From: Pseudomonas paraversuta
Lineage (GTDB): Bacteria > Pseudomonadota > Gammaproteobacteria > Pseudomonadales > Pseudomonadaceae
Assembly: GCF_904063065.1 (NCBI RefSeq)
Contig: NZ_CAJFCL010000003.1
Location: 434,001-498,000 of the forward strand
Length of the DNA: 64,000 nucleotides
Reading direction: 5' to 3'
Each line of letters begins with the position of its first letter. The first letter of the stretch is position 1. Below the pieces are notes generated by a model that did no database searches, was not told the DNA's origin, and saw only the letters and a program-made list of their open reading frames with translations. Shown here piece by piece: positions 53,851 through 63,231 of the stretch. A program made the translations under genes and the position numbers.

Positions 53851-55446
53851 TGTAGGAGCGAGCTTGCTCGCGAGCTTTTTATCGAGCCGATATTGATGCC
53901 ATGTGAACGCGGCAATCTTGAGAAGCTCGCGAGCAAGCTCGCTCCTACAAGGATTTGTGGTGGCCGGCGGATCTTGTGGGAGCTGGCTTGCCAGCGATGA
54001 CATCACTGCGGTCTGGCTGAGCGAGCGAGGTGCCAGTGGATCGCGAGCAAGCTCGCTCCTACAGGGGTTTGTGGTGGCCGGCGGATCTTGTGGGAGCTGG
54101 CTTGCCAGCGATGGCATCACTGCGGTCTGGCTGAACGACCGAGATGCCAGTGGATCGCGAGCAAGCTCGCTCCTACAGGGATTTGTGGTGGCCGGCGGCA
54201 ATCTTGTGGGAGCTGGCTTGCCAGCGATGGCATCACTGCGGTCTGGCGGAACGACCGAGACGCCAATGGCTCGCGAGCAAGCTCGCTCCTACAGGGATTT
54301 GTGGTGGCCGGCGGCAATCTTGTGGGAGCTGGCTTGCCAGCGATGAAATCACTGCGGTCTGGCGGAACGACCGAGACGCCAATGGCTCGCGAGCAAGCTC
54401 GCTCCTACAGGGATTTGTGGTGGCCGGCGGCAATCTTGTGGGAGCTGGCTTGCCAGCGATGGCATCACTGCGGTCTGGCTGAGCGAGCGAGATGCCAATG
54501 GATCGCGAGCAAGCTCGCTCCTACAGGAATTTGTGGTGGCCGGCGGCAATCTTGTGGGAGCTGGCTTGCCAGCGATGGCATCACTGCGGTCTGGCTGAAC
54601 GAGCGAGGTGCCAGTGGATCGCGAGCAAGCTCGCTCCTACAGGGGTTTGTGGTGGCCGGCGGATCTTGTGGGAGCTGGCTTGCCAGCGATGGCATCACTG
54701 CGGTCTGGCTGAACGAGCGAGGTGCCAGTGGATCGCGAGCAAGCTCGCTCCTACAGGGATTTGTGGTGGCCGGCGGTAATCTTGTGGGAGCTGGCTTGCC
54801 AGCGATGACATCACTGCGGTCTGGCTGAGCGAGCGAGGTGCCAGTGGATCGCGAGCAAGCTCGCTCCTACAGGGGTTGTAGTGGTTGGCGGATCTTGTGG
54901 GAGCTGGCTTGCCAGCGATGACATCACTGCGGTCTGGCTGAGCGAGCGAGATGCCAATGGATCGCGAGCAAGCTCGCTCCTACAGGGGTTTGTGGTGGTT
55001 GGCGGATCTTGTGGGAGCTGGCTTGCCAGCGATGACATCACTGCGGTCTGGCTGAGCGAGCGAGGTGCCAGTGGATCGCGAGCAAGCTCGCTCCTACAGG
55101 AATTTGTGGTGGTTGGCGGCAATCTTGTGGGAGCTGGCTTGCCAGCGATGAAATCACTGCGGTCTGTCTGAACGAGCGAGGTGCCAGTGGATCGCGAGCA
55201 AGCTCGCTCCTACAGGGATTTGTGGTGGCCGGCAGCAATCTTGTGGGAGCTGGCTTGCCAGCGATGAAATCACTGCGGTCTGTCTGAACGAGCGAGGTGC
55301 CAATGGATCGCGAGCAAGCTCGCTCCTACAGGAATTTGTGGTGGCCGGCGGTAATCTTGTGGGAGCTGGCTTGCCAGCGATGGCATCACTGCGGTCTGTC
55401 TGAACGAGCGAGGTGCTAGCGGATCGCCAGCAAGCTCGCTCCTGCA
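53851..55446. repeat. tandem array of ~14 REP-hairpin units (113-116 bp period)
   Basis: The hairpin beginning TCGCGAGCAAGCTCGCTCCT recurs at 53926, 54041, 54155, 54271, 54387, 54503, 54619, 54733, 54849, 54962, 55076, 55192, 55308 and, diverged, 55424. Each period also carries a second hairpin, TGTGGGAGCTGGCTTGCCAG, and two spacers. Periods are 113-116 bases; 116 units have an extra GCAA-type insertion in the spacer. Adjacent units share private variants. An inverted hairpin copy at 53853 caps the left end. It lies between convergent genes. Confidence 0.93.
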
Positions 55447-55461
55447 AAAAACATCCCTCCC

Positions 55462-57048
55462 TCAGGTAGCCAGCGGGTTTCGGCTGCTTTCGCCGTTGAC
55501 CAGACGCTGGATACCCAACGGGTTGGCGTTTTTCAACGCGTCCGGCAGCAGGCTGTCGGGGTAGTTCTGGTAGCACACCGGGCGCAGAAAACGGTCAATG
55601 GCCAGGGTGCCGACCGAGGTGCCGCGGGCATCGGAGGTCGCCGGGTACGGCCCGCCGTGGACCATCGCGTCACAGACTTCGACGCCGGTCGGGTAGCCGT
55701 TGAGCAGCAGGCGTCCGGCCTTCTGCTCCAGCACCGGCACCACCTCGGCGAACGCCTGCAGGTCAGCAGGTTCGGCAATCAGTGTCGCAGTCAGTTGGCC
55801 ATGCAGGCTATGCAACGCCTGCAGCAACTGGGCTTTGTCTGCCACTTCGACAATCACGGTGGTCGGTCCGAACACTTCTTCCTGCAACACCTCGGCGCCG
55901 TCGATCAACAGGCTGGCATCGGCCTGGAACAGCTGCGGGCTGGCCTGATTGCCGTGTTGCCCGGAGCCTGCGAGATGACGGATGCCAGCCACTTCTGCCA
56001 GGCGCTTGATGCCTTTGCTGTAGCTGTGCAAACCGCCTGCATTGAGCAGGGTTTGCGCAGGCTGGTTGCTGAAAAACTGGCTGAGTGCTTCGACAAAGCC
56101 ACTGAACTCGGGGGAACGGATACCCAGCACCAGACCCGGGCTGGTACAGAACTGGCCGGCACCCTGCATCACGGAAGCGCCCAGCTCCAGGGCCAGTTTC
56201 TCGCCGCGTGCAGCCAGGGCCCGGGGCAGCATCAACACCGGGTTGATGCTCGACATCTCGGCAAATACCGGGATTGGCTGCGGCCTGGCCGCTGCCATGT
56301 CACACAGGGCACGTCCGCCCGCCAGCGACCCGGTAAAGCCGACGGCCTGAATCGCCGGATGCTTGACCAGGGTGGCGCCGACACCGGCGCCGTAGATCAT
56401 GTTGAATACCCCGGCCGGCATGTCGGTGCGGGTGGCTGCGCGCTCAATGGCCTGGGCCACCAGATCGGCAGTCGCCATATGCCCGCTGTGGGCCTTGAAC
56501 ACCACCGGGCAACCGGCTGCGAGGGCCGATGCGGTATCGCCGCCGGCAGTGGAGAATGCCAGCGGAAAATTGCTGGCGCCAAACACGGCTACCGGGCCGA
56601 CCCCGATGCGCCACTGGCGCAGATCTGCCCGGGGCAGGGGCTGGCGGTCGGGCAGGGCCTGATCGATACGGGCACCGTAAAAATCCCCCCGGCGCAGTAC
56701 GCTGGCGAACAGGCGCATTTGCCCGCTGGTGCGGCCACGCTCGCCCTGGATACGCCCGGCAGGCAAGGCGGTTTCACGACACACAATGGCCACGAAATCG
56801 TCCCCCAGGGCGTCGATTTCATCGGCGACGGCTTCCAGAAACTCGGCCCGGCGGCTTGCCGGTAAACCACGGAACGCCGGGAATGCGGCGCTGGCAGCCA
56901 TGGCTGCGGCATCGACTTCGGCCTCGGTGGCCTGGATAAAGGTATAGGGCAATGCTTCGCCGGTGCTGGCATCAAGGCTTTGCAAATGTACGGTGCCGGC
57001 AGCGCAGCGCTGCCCGGCGATAAAATTTTGACCGCTGATGTGTGTCAT
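55462..57048 (-). CDS. alpha-ketoglutaric semialdehyde dehydrogenase
   Basis: 528-residue NAD(P)+ aldehyde dehydrogenase of the KGSADH type. The catalytic cysteine is Cys301 (Gly-Gln-Phe-Cys-Thr-Ser-Pro-Gly) and the general base Glu264 (Phe-Ala-Glu-Met-Ser-Ser-Ile-Asn-Pro). It oxidises 2,5-dioxovalerate to alpha-ketoglutarate, the end of aldarate and pentose oxidation pathways. ATG 57046-57048 follows GAGGACA; a longer in-frame start lacks a ribosome site. Last gene of the leftward galactarate cluster. Confidence 0.88.
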   Translation of the reverse strand: MTHISGQNFIAGQRCAAGTVHLQSLDASTGEALPYTFIQATEAEVDAAAMAASAAFPAFRGLPASRRAEFLEAVADEIDALGDDFVAIVCRETALPAGRIQGERGRTSGQMRLFASVLRRGDFYGARIDQALPDRQPLPRADLRQWRIGVGPVAVFGASNFPLAFSTAGGDTASALAAGCPVVFKAHSGHMATADLVAQAIERAATRTDMPAGVFNMIYGAGVGATLVKHPAIQAVGFTGSLAGGRALCDMAAARPQPIPVFAEMSSINPVLMLPRALAARGEKLALELGASVMQGAGQFCTSPGLVLGIRSPEFSGFVEALSQFFSNQPAQTLLNAGGLHSYSKGIKRLAEVAGIRHLAGSGQHGNQASPQLFQADASLLIDGAEVLQEEVFGPTTVIVEVADKAQLLQALHSLHGQLTATLIAEPADLQAFAEVVPVLEQKAGRLLLNGYPTGVEVCDAMVHGGPYPATSDARGTSVGTLAIDRFLRPVCYQNYPDSLLPDALKNANPLGIQRLVNGESSRNPLAT

Positions 57049-57094
57049 CTGTGTGTCCTCAAGAGAATCGGTGAAACCTGTAGGGGGTGTGGAC

Positions 57095-58651
57095 TCAGGT
57101 AATAGCCCCGATCTGCCAGGGTACAAATTCGTTCTGACCGTACCCGTGCTGCTCGCTTTTGCTGCGCTCGCCCGAAGCAATGCGCAGCATCATGCGGTAG
57201 ATGTATTCGCCGCGTTCTTCGATGGTCATGCTGCCATCGGCTATGCCGCCGCAGTTCACGTCCATGTCTTCTTCCTGGGTTTCCCAGAGTCGGGTATTGG
57301 TCGCCAGCTTGATCGAAGGCGAGGGCGCACAGCCGTATGCCGAGCCCCGGCCTGTGGTAAAGGCGATCAGGTTGGCGCCGCCAGCGACTTGCCCGGTGGC
57401 CGAAATCGGGTCGTAGCCCGGGGTGTCCATAAACACCAGGCCGTGGGCGCGGACTGTTTCGGCATATTCATAAACATCCACCAGATCACTGGAGCCTGCC
57501 TTGGCCACCGCACCCAGGGATTTTTCCAGAATGGTGGTCAACCCTCCGGCCTTGTTGCCCGCCGACGGATTGTTGTTGAGCTCGGCGTTCATCCGCTTGC
57601 AGTAGTCCTCCCACCAGTGGATGCGCTTGATCAGCTTCTCGCCCACCTCCTGGCTGACGGCGCGGCGGGTAAGCAAATGCTCGGCGCCATAGACTTCCGG
57701 GGTTTCGGACAGGATGGCGGTACCGCCTGCCGCCACCAGCCGGTCGACCGCATTGCCCAGCGCCGGGTTGGCGGTGATGCCCGAGTAGCCATCCGAGCCG
57801 CCGCATTGCAGGCCGATAATCAAGTGGCTGGCGCTGACGGGCTGGCGTTCTACCTGGTTGGCCCGGGCCAGCAGGGACTTGACCTGCTCGATGCCGCTGG
57901 CGATGGTTTTCGAGGTGCCGCCCGTGCCCTGGATGGTAAAGGCGCGCAGGAACTCGCCTTTTTCCAGGCCCTGGGCCGCCAGCAAATCGGCGATCTGGTT
58001 GGTTTCGCAACCCAGGCCGATCATCAGCACCGATGCGAAATTGGGGTGCACCGCATAACCGCCCAGGGTGCGGCGCAACATGGCCAGGGCTTCGCCGCCC
58101 GGGTCCACGGCACAGCCGAAGCTGTGGGTCAGGGCAACCACCCCGTCAACATTGGGGTAGTCGATCAGGGCCTGGGGATTGATATCACGACGGAAATGAT
58201 CGGCAATGGCCTTGGCTACGGTTGCCGAGCAGTTAACCGAAGTCAGGATGCCGATGTAGTTGCGGGTGGCGACCCGGCCATCGGCCCGCACTATGCCCAT
58301 GAAGGTGTCGCTGGTCTGGGGCCCGACCCCGCGCGCGTCGACGCCAAAAGCGTAATCGCGGGAGAAGTCGCCCATCACCAGGTTGTGCACATGCACATGC
58401 TCCCCGGCCTTGATCCGCTGGCTGGCGAAGCCAATGATCTGGCCGTAGCGGCGCAGCGGCTGGCCGGGTTCGATAGTGCGGGTCGCAATCTTGTGCCCGG
58501 AAGGAATCGGGTTCAACGCCACCAGCCCTTCAGCTTCCAGCACCAGGCCCTGTGGAATGGGCTGCCGGGCAATCAGTACATCGTCCAGCGGGTTGAGGCG
58601 GATCACGGCATTGGCAGCATTTTCGCTGCCTGTTTTAGTTATCAGTTGCAT
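57095..58651 (-). CDS. garD: GarD, galactarate dehydratase (UxaA family)
   Basis: 518 residues. The N-terminal SAF domain (~10-85) has Asp-Asp-Val-Leu-Ile-Ala-Arg; the main UxaA/GarD domain follows with Val-Asn-Cys-Ser-Ala-Thr-Val-Ala (~165), Thr-His-Ser-Phe-Gly-Cys-Ala-Val (~205), Leu-Gln-Cys-Gly-Gly-Ser-Asp-Gly and Gly-Cys-Ala-Pro-Ser-Pro, which include probable metal ligands. It dehydrates galactarate to a 5-dehydro-4-deoxy-aldarate. ATG 58649-58651 preferred over the in-frame start at 58708, since GGGGTAA is close. Confidence 0.88.
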   Translation of the reverse strand: MQLITKTGSENAANAVIRLNPLDDVLIARQPIPQGLVLEAEGLVALNPIPSGHKIATRTIEPGQPLRRYGQIIGFASQRIKAGEHVHVHNLVMGDFSRDYAFGVDARGVGPQTSDTFMGIVRADGRVATRNYIGILTSVNCSATVAKAIADHFRRDINPQALIDYPNVDGVVALTHSFGCAVDPGGEALAMLRRTLGGYAVHPNFASVLMIGLGCETNQIADLLAAQGLEKGEFLRAFTIQGTGGTSKTIASGIEQVKSLLARANQVERQPVSASHLIIGLQCGGSDGYSGITANPALGNAVDRLVAAGGTAILSETPEVYGAEHLLTRRAVSQEVGEKLIKRIHWWEDYCKRMNAELNNNPSAGNKAGGLTTILEKSLGAVAKAGSSDLVDVYEYAETVRAHGLVFMDTPGYDPISATGQVAGGANLIAFTTGRGSAYGCAPSPSIKLATNTRLWETQEEDMDVNCGGIADGSMTIEERGEYIYRMMLRIASGERSKSEQHGYGQNEFVPWQIGAIT

Positions 58652-58679
58652 CACGGTTACCCCAATGGAGCGCAGTGGC

Positions 58680-59999
58680 TCAGGCCAGTCCGCGTTCACG
58701 GTAGTCAATGAGGGAAGAAAACAGCATCAGGCCGAACGCCATGACCACAAAGAAGATCAGCGCCAGGAAATACGAACCGGTGAACTGCACGATCAGGCCG
58801 ATCAGGATGGGCACGATAACTCCGACCATATTGCCGCAGAAGTTCATGCTGCCACCCAGTACTCCGGCTTTGGATTTGCCCCCCAGAATGGCCGGCAGGC
58901 ACCAGTACATACCGCACCAGCGGATAAAAAACAGCGCCACACAGAGCAGGGAAATGACGGTGACGGCGTCCGGGGTGTAAGCCACCAGCAGGATGCACAG
59001 CGCGGCAATGGCCGCCGAACCGCCGAACATGCAACGCATCACCTTGTTGGGCGCGCCGCCTGCGTCTTTCCATTTGTCCGCGAGCCAGCCGCCAAAGATT
59101 TCACCGATAAAACCGCACATGAAAATCAGGAACGTGGCGCCGCCCATGGCCTTGATATCCAGGTTGTGGGCCTTGTGCAGATAGCTCGGCATCCAAGTCA
59201 ACAGGCCGTAGAACACGCTGTTGTAGCAGGCATACCCGGCAAACATGGCCAGCACCGAGCGGCTTTTGAGCAGGTCCTTGAGAATGGCCTTGCGTTCGCC
59301 GTGGGTGCGGGCCGCTTCGGCATTGGCGTCGGTGATGTAAGCCAGTTCGGCCGCGTTGACCTTGGGGTGCTCGGCCGGGCTGTTGCGGATGTACCACCAG
59401 GCCCAGACGCCGACGATCATGGTGCCGACCCCGGCAATCACGAACGCAATCCGCCAGGAGTCAAACCAGGTAATCAGCCCGGCGATGATGATGGCGCCGA
59501 ACGCGGTTCCCAGGGGGGCTCCGCCGTCCACCAGGGTCGCGCCGCGTCCCCGTTCGTTAGGCGTTAGCCAAGCGCCGTTCAACTTGGCGCCGGCGGGCAT
59601 GATCGGTGATTCGGCAACGCCCAGGCCGATACGGGTGGCCAGTAGCGTGATCCAGCTGTGGGCACCACCGGCAATGGCTTGAAAAAAGCCCCAGCCCACG
59701 GTGGCAACACCGACGATATTGCGCACTTGAAAGCGGTCCAGCAGCATCCCGCCGGGGATCTGCATTAATGCGTACGACCAAAAAAACGCACTGAGCATCA
59801 AGCCTTCCAAGGCCGGAGTCATTTCAAACTCGGCGGAAATCAGCGGCATCGCCACCGACAGCGAAGCGCGGTCGATGTAGTTGATCGCCGACAACAGCAG
59901 CAGGATCAGGAATATGCGCCAGCGCACGGTGGTGGGACGCGACGCATCCGCGTGATCGGCCAGCGTGGACGACGCAGGCGCTGAAGTTTTGAGGTTCAT
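58680..59999 (-). CDS. MFS aldarate transporter (GudP/GarP type)
   Basis: 439-residue, twelve-helix ACS-branch MFS protein. Helix 1 has Asn-Tyr-Ile-Asp-Arg-Ala-Ser-Leu-Ser-Val-Ala-Met-Pro, as in GudP/GarP glucarate/galactarate permeases. GAGAC precedes ATG 59997-59999. It lies between the GarD and AraD1-like genes on the same strand and most likely brings in galactarate. Confidence 0.86.
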   Translation of the reverse strand: MNLKTSAPASSTLADHADASRPTTVRWRIFLILLLLSAINYIDRASLSVAMPLISAEFEMTPALEGLMLSAFFWSYALMQIPGGMLLDRFQVRNIVGVATVGWGFFQAIAGGAHSWITLLATRIGLGVAESPIMPAGAKLNGAWLTPNERGRGATLVDGGAPLGTAFGAIIIAGLITWFDSWRIAFVIAGVGTMIVGVWAWWYIRNSPAEHPKVNAAELAYITDANAEAARTHGERKAILKDLLKSRSVLAMFAGYACYNSVFYGLLTWMPSYLHKAHNLDIKAMGGATFLIFMCGFIGEIFGGWLADKWKDAGGAPNKVMRCMFGGSAAIAALCILLVAYTPDAVTVISLLCVALFFIRWCGMYWCLPAILGGKSKAGVLGGSMNFCGNMVGVIVPILIGLIVQFTGSYFLALIFFVVMAFGLMLFSSLIDYRERGLA

Positions 60000-60064
60000 A
60001 CGTGTCTCGATTTTTATATTTTTTATCAAGCGAGGCGGGTCTTTTGGCAGACCCGCAAAGCGAT

Positions 60065-61063
60065 TTACAGTGGTTTTACCTTGCCGGCGGGCAGCTCGGC
60101 AGCACCGGCCTGGATACCATTGACCAAAGGCTCGCCAAACTCGGCCATGCTGATTTCGAACCGGTCGCCTTCACGGGTCTGAATCTGGTCGGCAAAGGAC
60201 AGGGTGGCGGTGCCGAAGAAGTGCACATGCACATCGCCGGGGCGCAGGAATTGCGCATATTTGAAGTGATGGTATTCAAGGTTTTCAAGGCTGTGGCACA
60301 TGTTGTCCTCACCGCTCAGAAACTCTTTTTCCCAGATCACCTCATCGCCCCGCAGGATGCGGCTCATCCCGCTCAGATGACGTGGCAGCTCACCGACCCG
60401 CAGTTCCGGGCCATAGCTGCAGTTGCGCAACTTGGAGTGGGCCAGGTACAGGTAATTACGGCGCTCCATGACGTGGTCGGAAAATTCGTTGCCCAGGGCA
60501 AAACCGACGCGGTACGGCTTGGCGTCTTCGCCGATCACATACAGGCCGGTCAACTCGGGCTCTTCGCCGGCATCCTCGGCGAATGGCGGCGTGTCAAAGG
60601 CCGCGCCGGGGCGAACCACAATCGATCCGTCGCCCTTGTAGAACCACTCGGGCTGGACCCCCGGGGTGCCCGCAGGCGGGCGTCCGCCTTCGATGCCCCA
60701 CTGGAAAATCCGTGCGGTATCGGTCATGGCGGCCTGCTCGCCGGCGTTTTTCTGGTGCATTTTGTCGCGGGTCGAAGCGCTGCCCAGATGGGTCAGGCCC
60801 GTGCCGCTGACCAGGCAATGGGCCGGGTCCTGGTGATCGAGCGGCGGCAAGACCCGGCCTTCGAGCAAAGTCTGGCGATAACTGTAGGGACTTGGCTCGG
60901 TGCCGCGTTCCAGCACCTCTTCCACCAGGCCGTGGCCCTTGGCAATGGCGCTGAGCGCCAGCTCCCGGGTAGTGTCGGTGGCGCGCACCACATGGATTTC
61001 ATCGCCTTCAATAACACCGACCTGTCGTGTGCCACGGGTGGTTTCAAACTGGATTAAACGCAT
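60065..61063 (-). CDS. AraD1 / fumarylacetoacetase-family sugar-acid enzyme
   Basis: 332 residues of the FAH fold. The metal site motif is Gly-Asn-Glu-Phe-Ser-Asp-His near residue 210, and Gly-Asp-Val-His-Val-His-Phe-Phe-Gly-Thr lies at the C-terminal end. AraD1/GguC-type members are found with dehydratases of oxidative sugar pathways. First gene of the leftward operon, 65 bases before the MFS gene. Since no DHDPS-type KdgD is present nearby, this enzyme may take the dehydrating or decarboxylating step between GarD and KGSADH (inference). Confidence 0.8.
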   Translation of the reverse strand: MRLIQFETTRGTRQVGVIEGDEIHVVRATDTTRELALSAIAKGHGLVEEVLERGTEPSPYSYRQTLLEGRVLPPLDHQDPAHCLVSGTGLTHLGSASTRDKMHQKNAGEQAAMTDTARIFQWGIEGGRPPAGTPGVQPEWFYKGDGSIVVRPGAAFDTPPFAEDAGEEPELTGLYVIGEDAKPYRVGFALGNEFSDHVMERRNYLYLAHSKLRNCSYGPELRVGELPRHLSGMSRILRGDEVIWEKEFLSGEDNMCHSLENLEYHHFKYAQFLRPGDVHVHFFGTATLSFADQIQTREGDRFEISMAEFGEPLVNGIQAGAAELPAGKVKPL

Positions 61064-61191
61064 GGAGTGAGCTCTTCGCAGGTTATTTTTATGGCGAGCC
61101 GTAACGGCTCTTCTGGGGCTCACTTTAATTTTTGTCAGAGATGCTGCCTAATGACAGATGCTGATTGAGCGATAACCATTAGTCATCCCCT

Positions 61192-62109
61192 ATGCTGCCA
61201 TCCCTCACCACCATCATTTCCCGCCTGCGCCTCAAGCAACTGCGTTTGCTGATTGCCCTGGACGAACACGGCTCCCTGCACAAGGCGGCCGAATCCGTGG
61301 CGATCACCCAGCCCGGTGCGACCAAGGCGTTGCATGAAATCGAATCGACCCTGGGTTCAACCCTGTTCGAGCGCACGACCAAAGGTCTGACCCCCAACGA
61401 CCTTGGGCGCTGCGTGATTCGTTATGCGCGGCTGATCCACACTGACGTGGCGCATTTGCGTGAAGAAATGCTCGGCATCATGCAGGGCCACGGGGGTCGC
61501 CTGTCGGTGGGGGTGATCATGGGCGCAGTGCCGGCACTGGTGGAGTGCCTGGCGCGTTTGCGGGCCAAACAGCCGCAGCTGTCGGTGGAGATTGTCGAAG
61601 ACACCAGCGCCCGCTTGCTGCTACTGCTGGATGAAGGGCGGCTGGACCTTGCCCTTTGTCGCACCAGCGTCAGCCGGCACCCGGCGGCATATGACTGCCA
61701 CCTGCGGGATCAGGAACCGCTGGTGGTGGTCGCCAGCCCCCGCCATCGGTTTGCCGGTCGCGCATCCCTGGAGTTGAGTGATCTGGCTGATTCGGCGTGG
61801 GTGGTGTTCCCGGTCAACATGCCGATGCGCCTGACCCTGGAGCGCGAGTTCAGAGAGGCGGGGCTGAACTTCCCGACCTACCCGATTGAAACCTCATCCA
61901 CCTTCACCACGCTCTCGTTATTGCTGCAAGACCCGGATCTGGTCGCCGTGATGCCGGTGGATGTGGCGCAGATGGCGGTTACCCACGGCATGCTGGTGCA
62001 TTTGCCTCTAGAGCTGAAATCCCGCAGCGAGCCTTACGAAATCGTCACCCGCCACGGCATATCGCTCACGCCGGCAGCTCAGTTGCTGGTGGACCAGCTG
62101 GCCCTGTAG
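61192..62109 (+). CDS. LysR-family regulator of the galactarate cluster
   Basis: 305 residues. N-terminal winged helix (Leu-Lys-Gln-Leu-Arg-Leu-Leu-Ile-Ala-Leu, then Ile-Thr-Gln-Pro-Gly-Ala-Thr-Lys-Ala-Leu) and a C-terminal effector domain (Phe-Pro-Val-Asn-Met-Pro near 205). Divergent from the AraD1-like gene with a 128-base gap, the classic LysR position for activation of the neighbouring operon by an aldarate. Confidence 0.84.
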   Translation: MLPSLTTIISRLRLKQLRLLIALDEHGSLHKAAESVAITQPGATKALHEIESTLGSTLFERTTKGLTPNDLGRCVIRYARLIHTDVAHLREEMLGIMQGHGGRLSVGVIMGAVPALVECLARLRAKQPQLSVEIVEDTSARLLLLLDEGRLDLALCRTSVSRHPAAYDCHLRDQEPLVVVASPRHRFAGRASLELSDLADSAWVVFPVNMPMRLTLEREFREAGLNFPTYPIETSSTFTTLSLLLQDPDLVAVMPVDVAQMAVTHGMLVHLPLELKSRSEPYEIVTRHGISLTPAAQLLVDQLAL

Positions 62110-62121
62110 GAGCGCCATCTG

Positions 62122-62460
62122 CAGACCAGCCCCTGTAGGAGCGAGCTTGCCTCGCGATAGAGCAATGTCAGCGCCGGATGCATAGACTGACTCACCGCCA
62201 TCGCTGGCAAGCCAGCTCCCACAGGGTGGTAGCGGTTGCATCCCACCCACCCCACCGTAGGAGCGAGCTTGCCTCGCGATAGAGCAATGTCAGCGCCGGA
62301 TGCATAGACTGACTCACCGCCATCGCTGGCAAGCCAGCTCCCACAGGGTGGTAGCGGTTGCATCCCACCCATCCCACCGTAGGAGCGAGCTTGCTCGCGA
62401 GCTGTTGGCGATTCGAAATACCGCACTGAAAAGCTCGCGAGCTAGCTCGCTCCTACAGGG
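62122..62460. repeat. second REP cluster: two 122-bp tandem units plus an inverted REP pair
   Basis: GTAGGAGCGAGCTTGC begins at 62135, 62257 and 62379, a period of 122 bases. The two complete units differ in about one base (CACCCC vs CATCCC). Each holds hairpin A (GTAGGAGCGAGCTTGCCTCG) and the inverse hairpin B (CATCGCTGGCAAGCCAGCTC), the same two hairpins as in the 54-kb array but with different spacers. The third A is followed by an inverted mate ending at 62458. It separates the convergent LysR and TetR genes. Confidence 0.92.
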
Positions 62461-62488
62461 TGTCCGGGCCAGAGATGAGCGAGCCCTT

Positions 62489-63112
62489 TCAATCCGCCGT
62501 GTCGCTGCGCATGGCATCCCAGGCGCTCATTACCTGAGTAATGGCAGCCTCCATCACGCCATGGGCTACGCCATCTCTGGCCAGGGTTGTAAGCCCCAGC
62601 AAAAAGCTTTCAAACACCGTGGCCAGGGCGACGGGACTGGTTTTTGCCAGCAACTCGCCCGAGGCAATGCCGCGCTCCACACAGGCAACAAACCCGGCCC
62701 GGTTGCGCGCCCGGGCTGCGGCGAGCGGGGCGCAAATGGCGATGGCTTCAGCCGAGCTGGCACTCATAAGTCCCAACGCCACCAGACAACCCCGGGGGTG
62801 GCCATCCTCGCATTGCATTCTGGCGGAGCCACGCAATGTCCTTTCAATTGCCTCGCGGGCAGGCAACTGCAGGTCAAACAGGCATTCGGTGACCTGGCCA
62901 TGGGTGTTCAGGTAGCGCTCCATGACTTCCTTGAACAAGGCTTCCTTGGAGCCGAAGGCCGCGTAAAAACTGGGCGCGGAGATGCCGGAGCCGATGCTCG
63001 CCTTGAGCTGGCTGAGTGAAGTCGAGTCGTAGCCGTGCTCCCAGAACAGGTGCATGGCCTGGGTGATTGCCGCATCCCGGTCAAACGTACGCGGGCGTCC
63101 CATCTGTGCCAT
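62489..63112 (-). CDS. TetR-family regulator
   Basis: 207 residues. The N-terminus is typical of the AcrR/NemR-like group: Met-Gly-Arg-Pro-Arg-Thr-Phe-Asp-Arg-Asp-Ala-Ala, His-Leu-Phe-Trp-Glu-His-Gly-Tyr-Asp-Ser-Thr-Ser-Leu-Ser-Gln-Leu, Phe-Tyr-Ala-Ala-Phe-Gly-Ser-Lys-Glu-Ala-Leu-Phe; the C-terminus carries Cys-Pro/His-rich loop residues (Glu-Asp-Gly-His-Pro-Arg-Gly-Cys-Leu). Divergent from an MFS exporter with an inverted repeat between them. Confidence 0.84.
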   Translation of the reverse strand: MAQMGRPRTFDRDAAITQAMHLFWEHGYDSTSLSQLKASIGSGISAPSFYAAFGSKEALFKEVMERYLNTHGQVTECLFDLQLPAREAIERTLRGSARMQCEDGHPRGCLVALGLMSASSAEAIAICAPLAAARARNRAGFVACVERGIASGELLAKTSPVALATVFESFLLGLTTLARDGVAHGVMEAAITQVMSAWDAMRSDTAD

Positions 63113-63189
63113 TGGAGTCTCCTCGGTAACAGGACTTAAATACTATTCGATACAAAAGTCGTTGACCATTGTTCTTTCCCGTGACTACA

Positions 63190-63209
63190 TATGTACTCAT
63201 CGATACATA
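63190..63209. promoter_or_regulatory. candidate TetR operator before the MFS gene
   Basis: Inverted repeat TATGTA - 8 bases - TACATA, 22 bases before the MFS start codon. A related TATTCGATACAAAAG lies at 63143-63157, near the TetR start. Either could be the repressor site. Confidence 0.45.
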
Positions 63210-63231
63210 ACTAACAAGGCTGGAACAAGCG

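Noticed and set aside
54088..54828. Open frame of 246 codons (and several mirror frames) across the REP array
   Set aside because: It is the translation of the repeat itself. The ~115-base period is not a multiple of three, there is no ribosome site, and equally long frames occur on the other strand.
53851..55446. CRISPR array
   Set aside because: Regular spacing suggested one, but the repeated part is almost the whole period, the 'spacers' are also conserved between units, and no cas genes are present.
57038..58711. 557-codon plus-strand frame opposite garD
   Set aside because: Antisense shadow of GarD, which has recognisable SAF and UxaA domains.
62079..62426. Repeat-derived frame (Tyr-Arg-Glu-Ala-Ser-Ser-Leu-Leu repeated)
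   Set aside because: Consists of the translated 122-base REP units.
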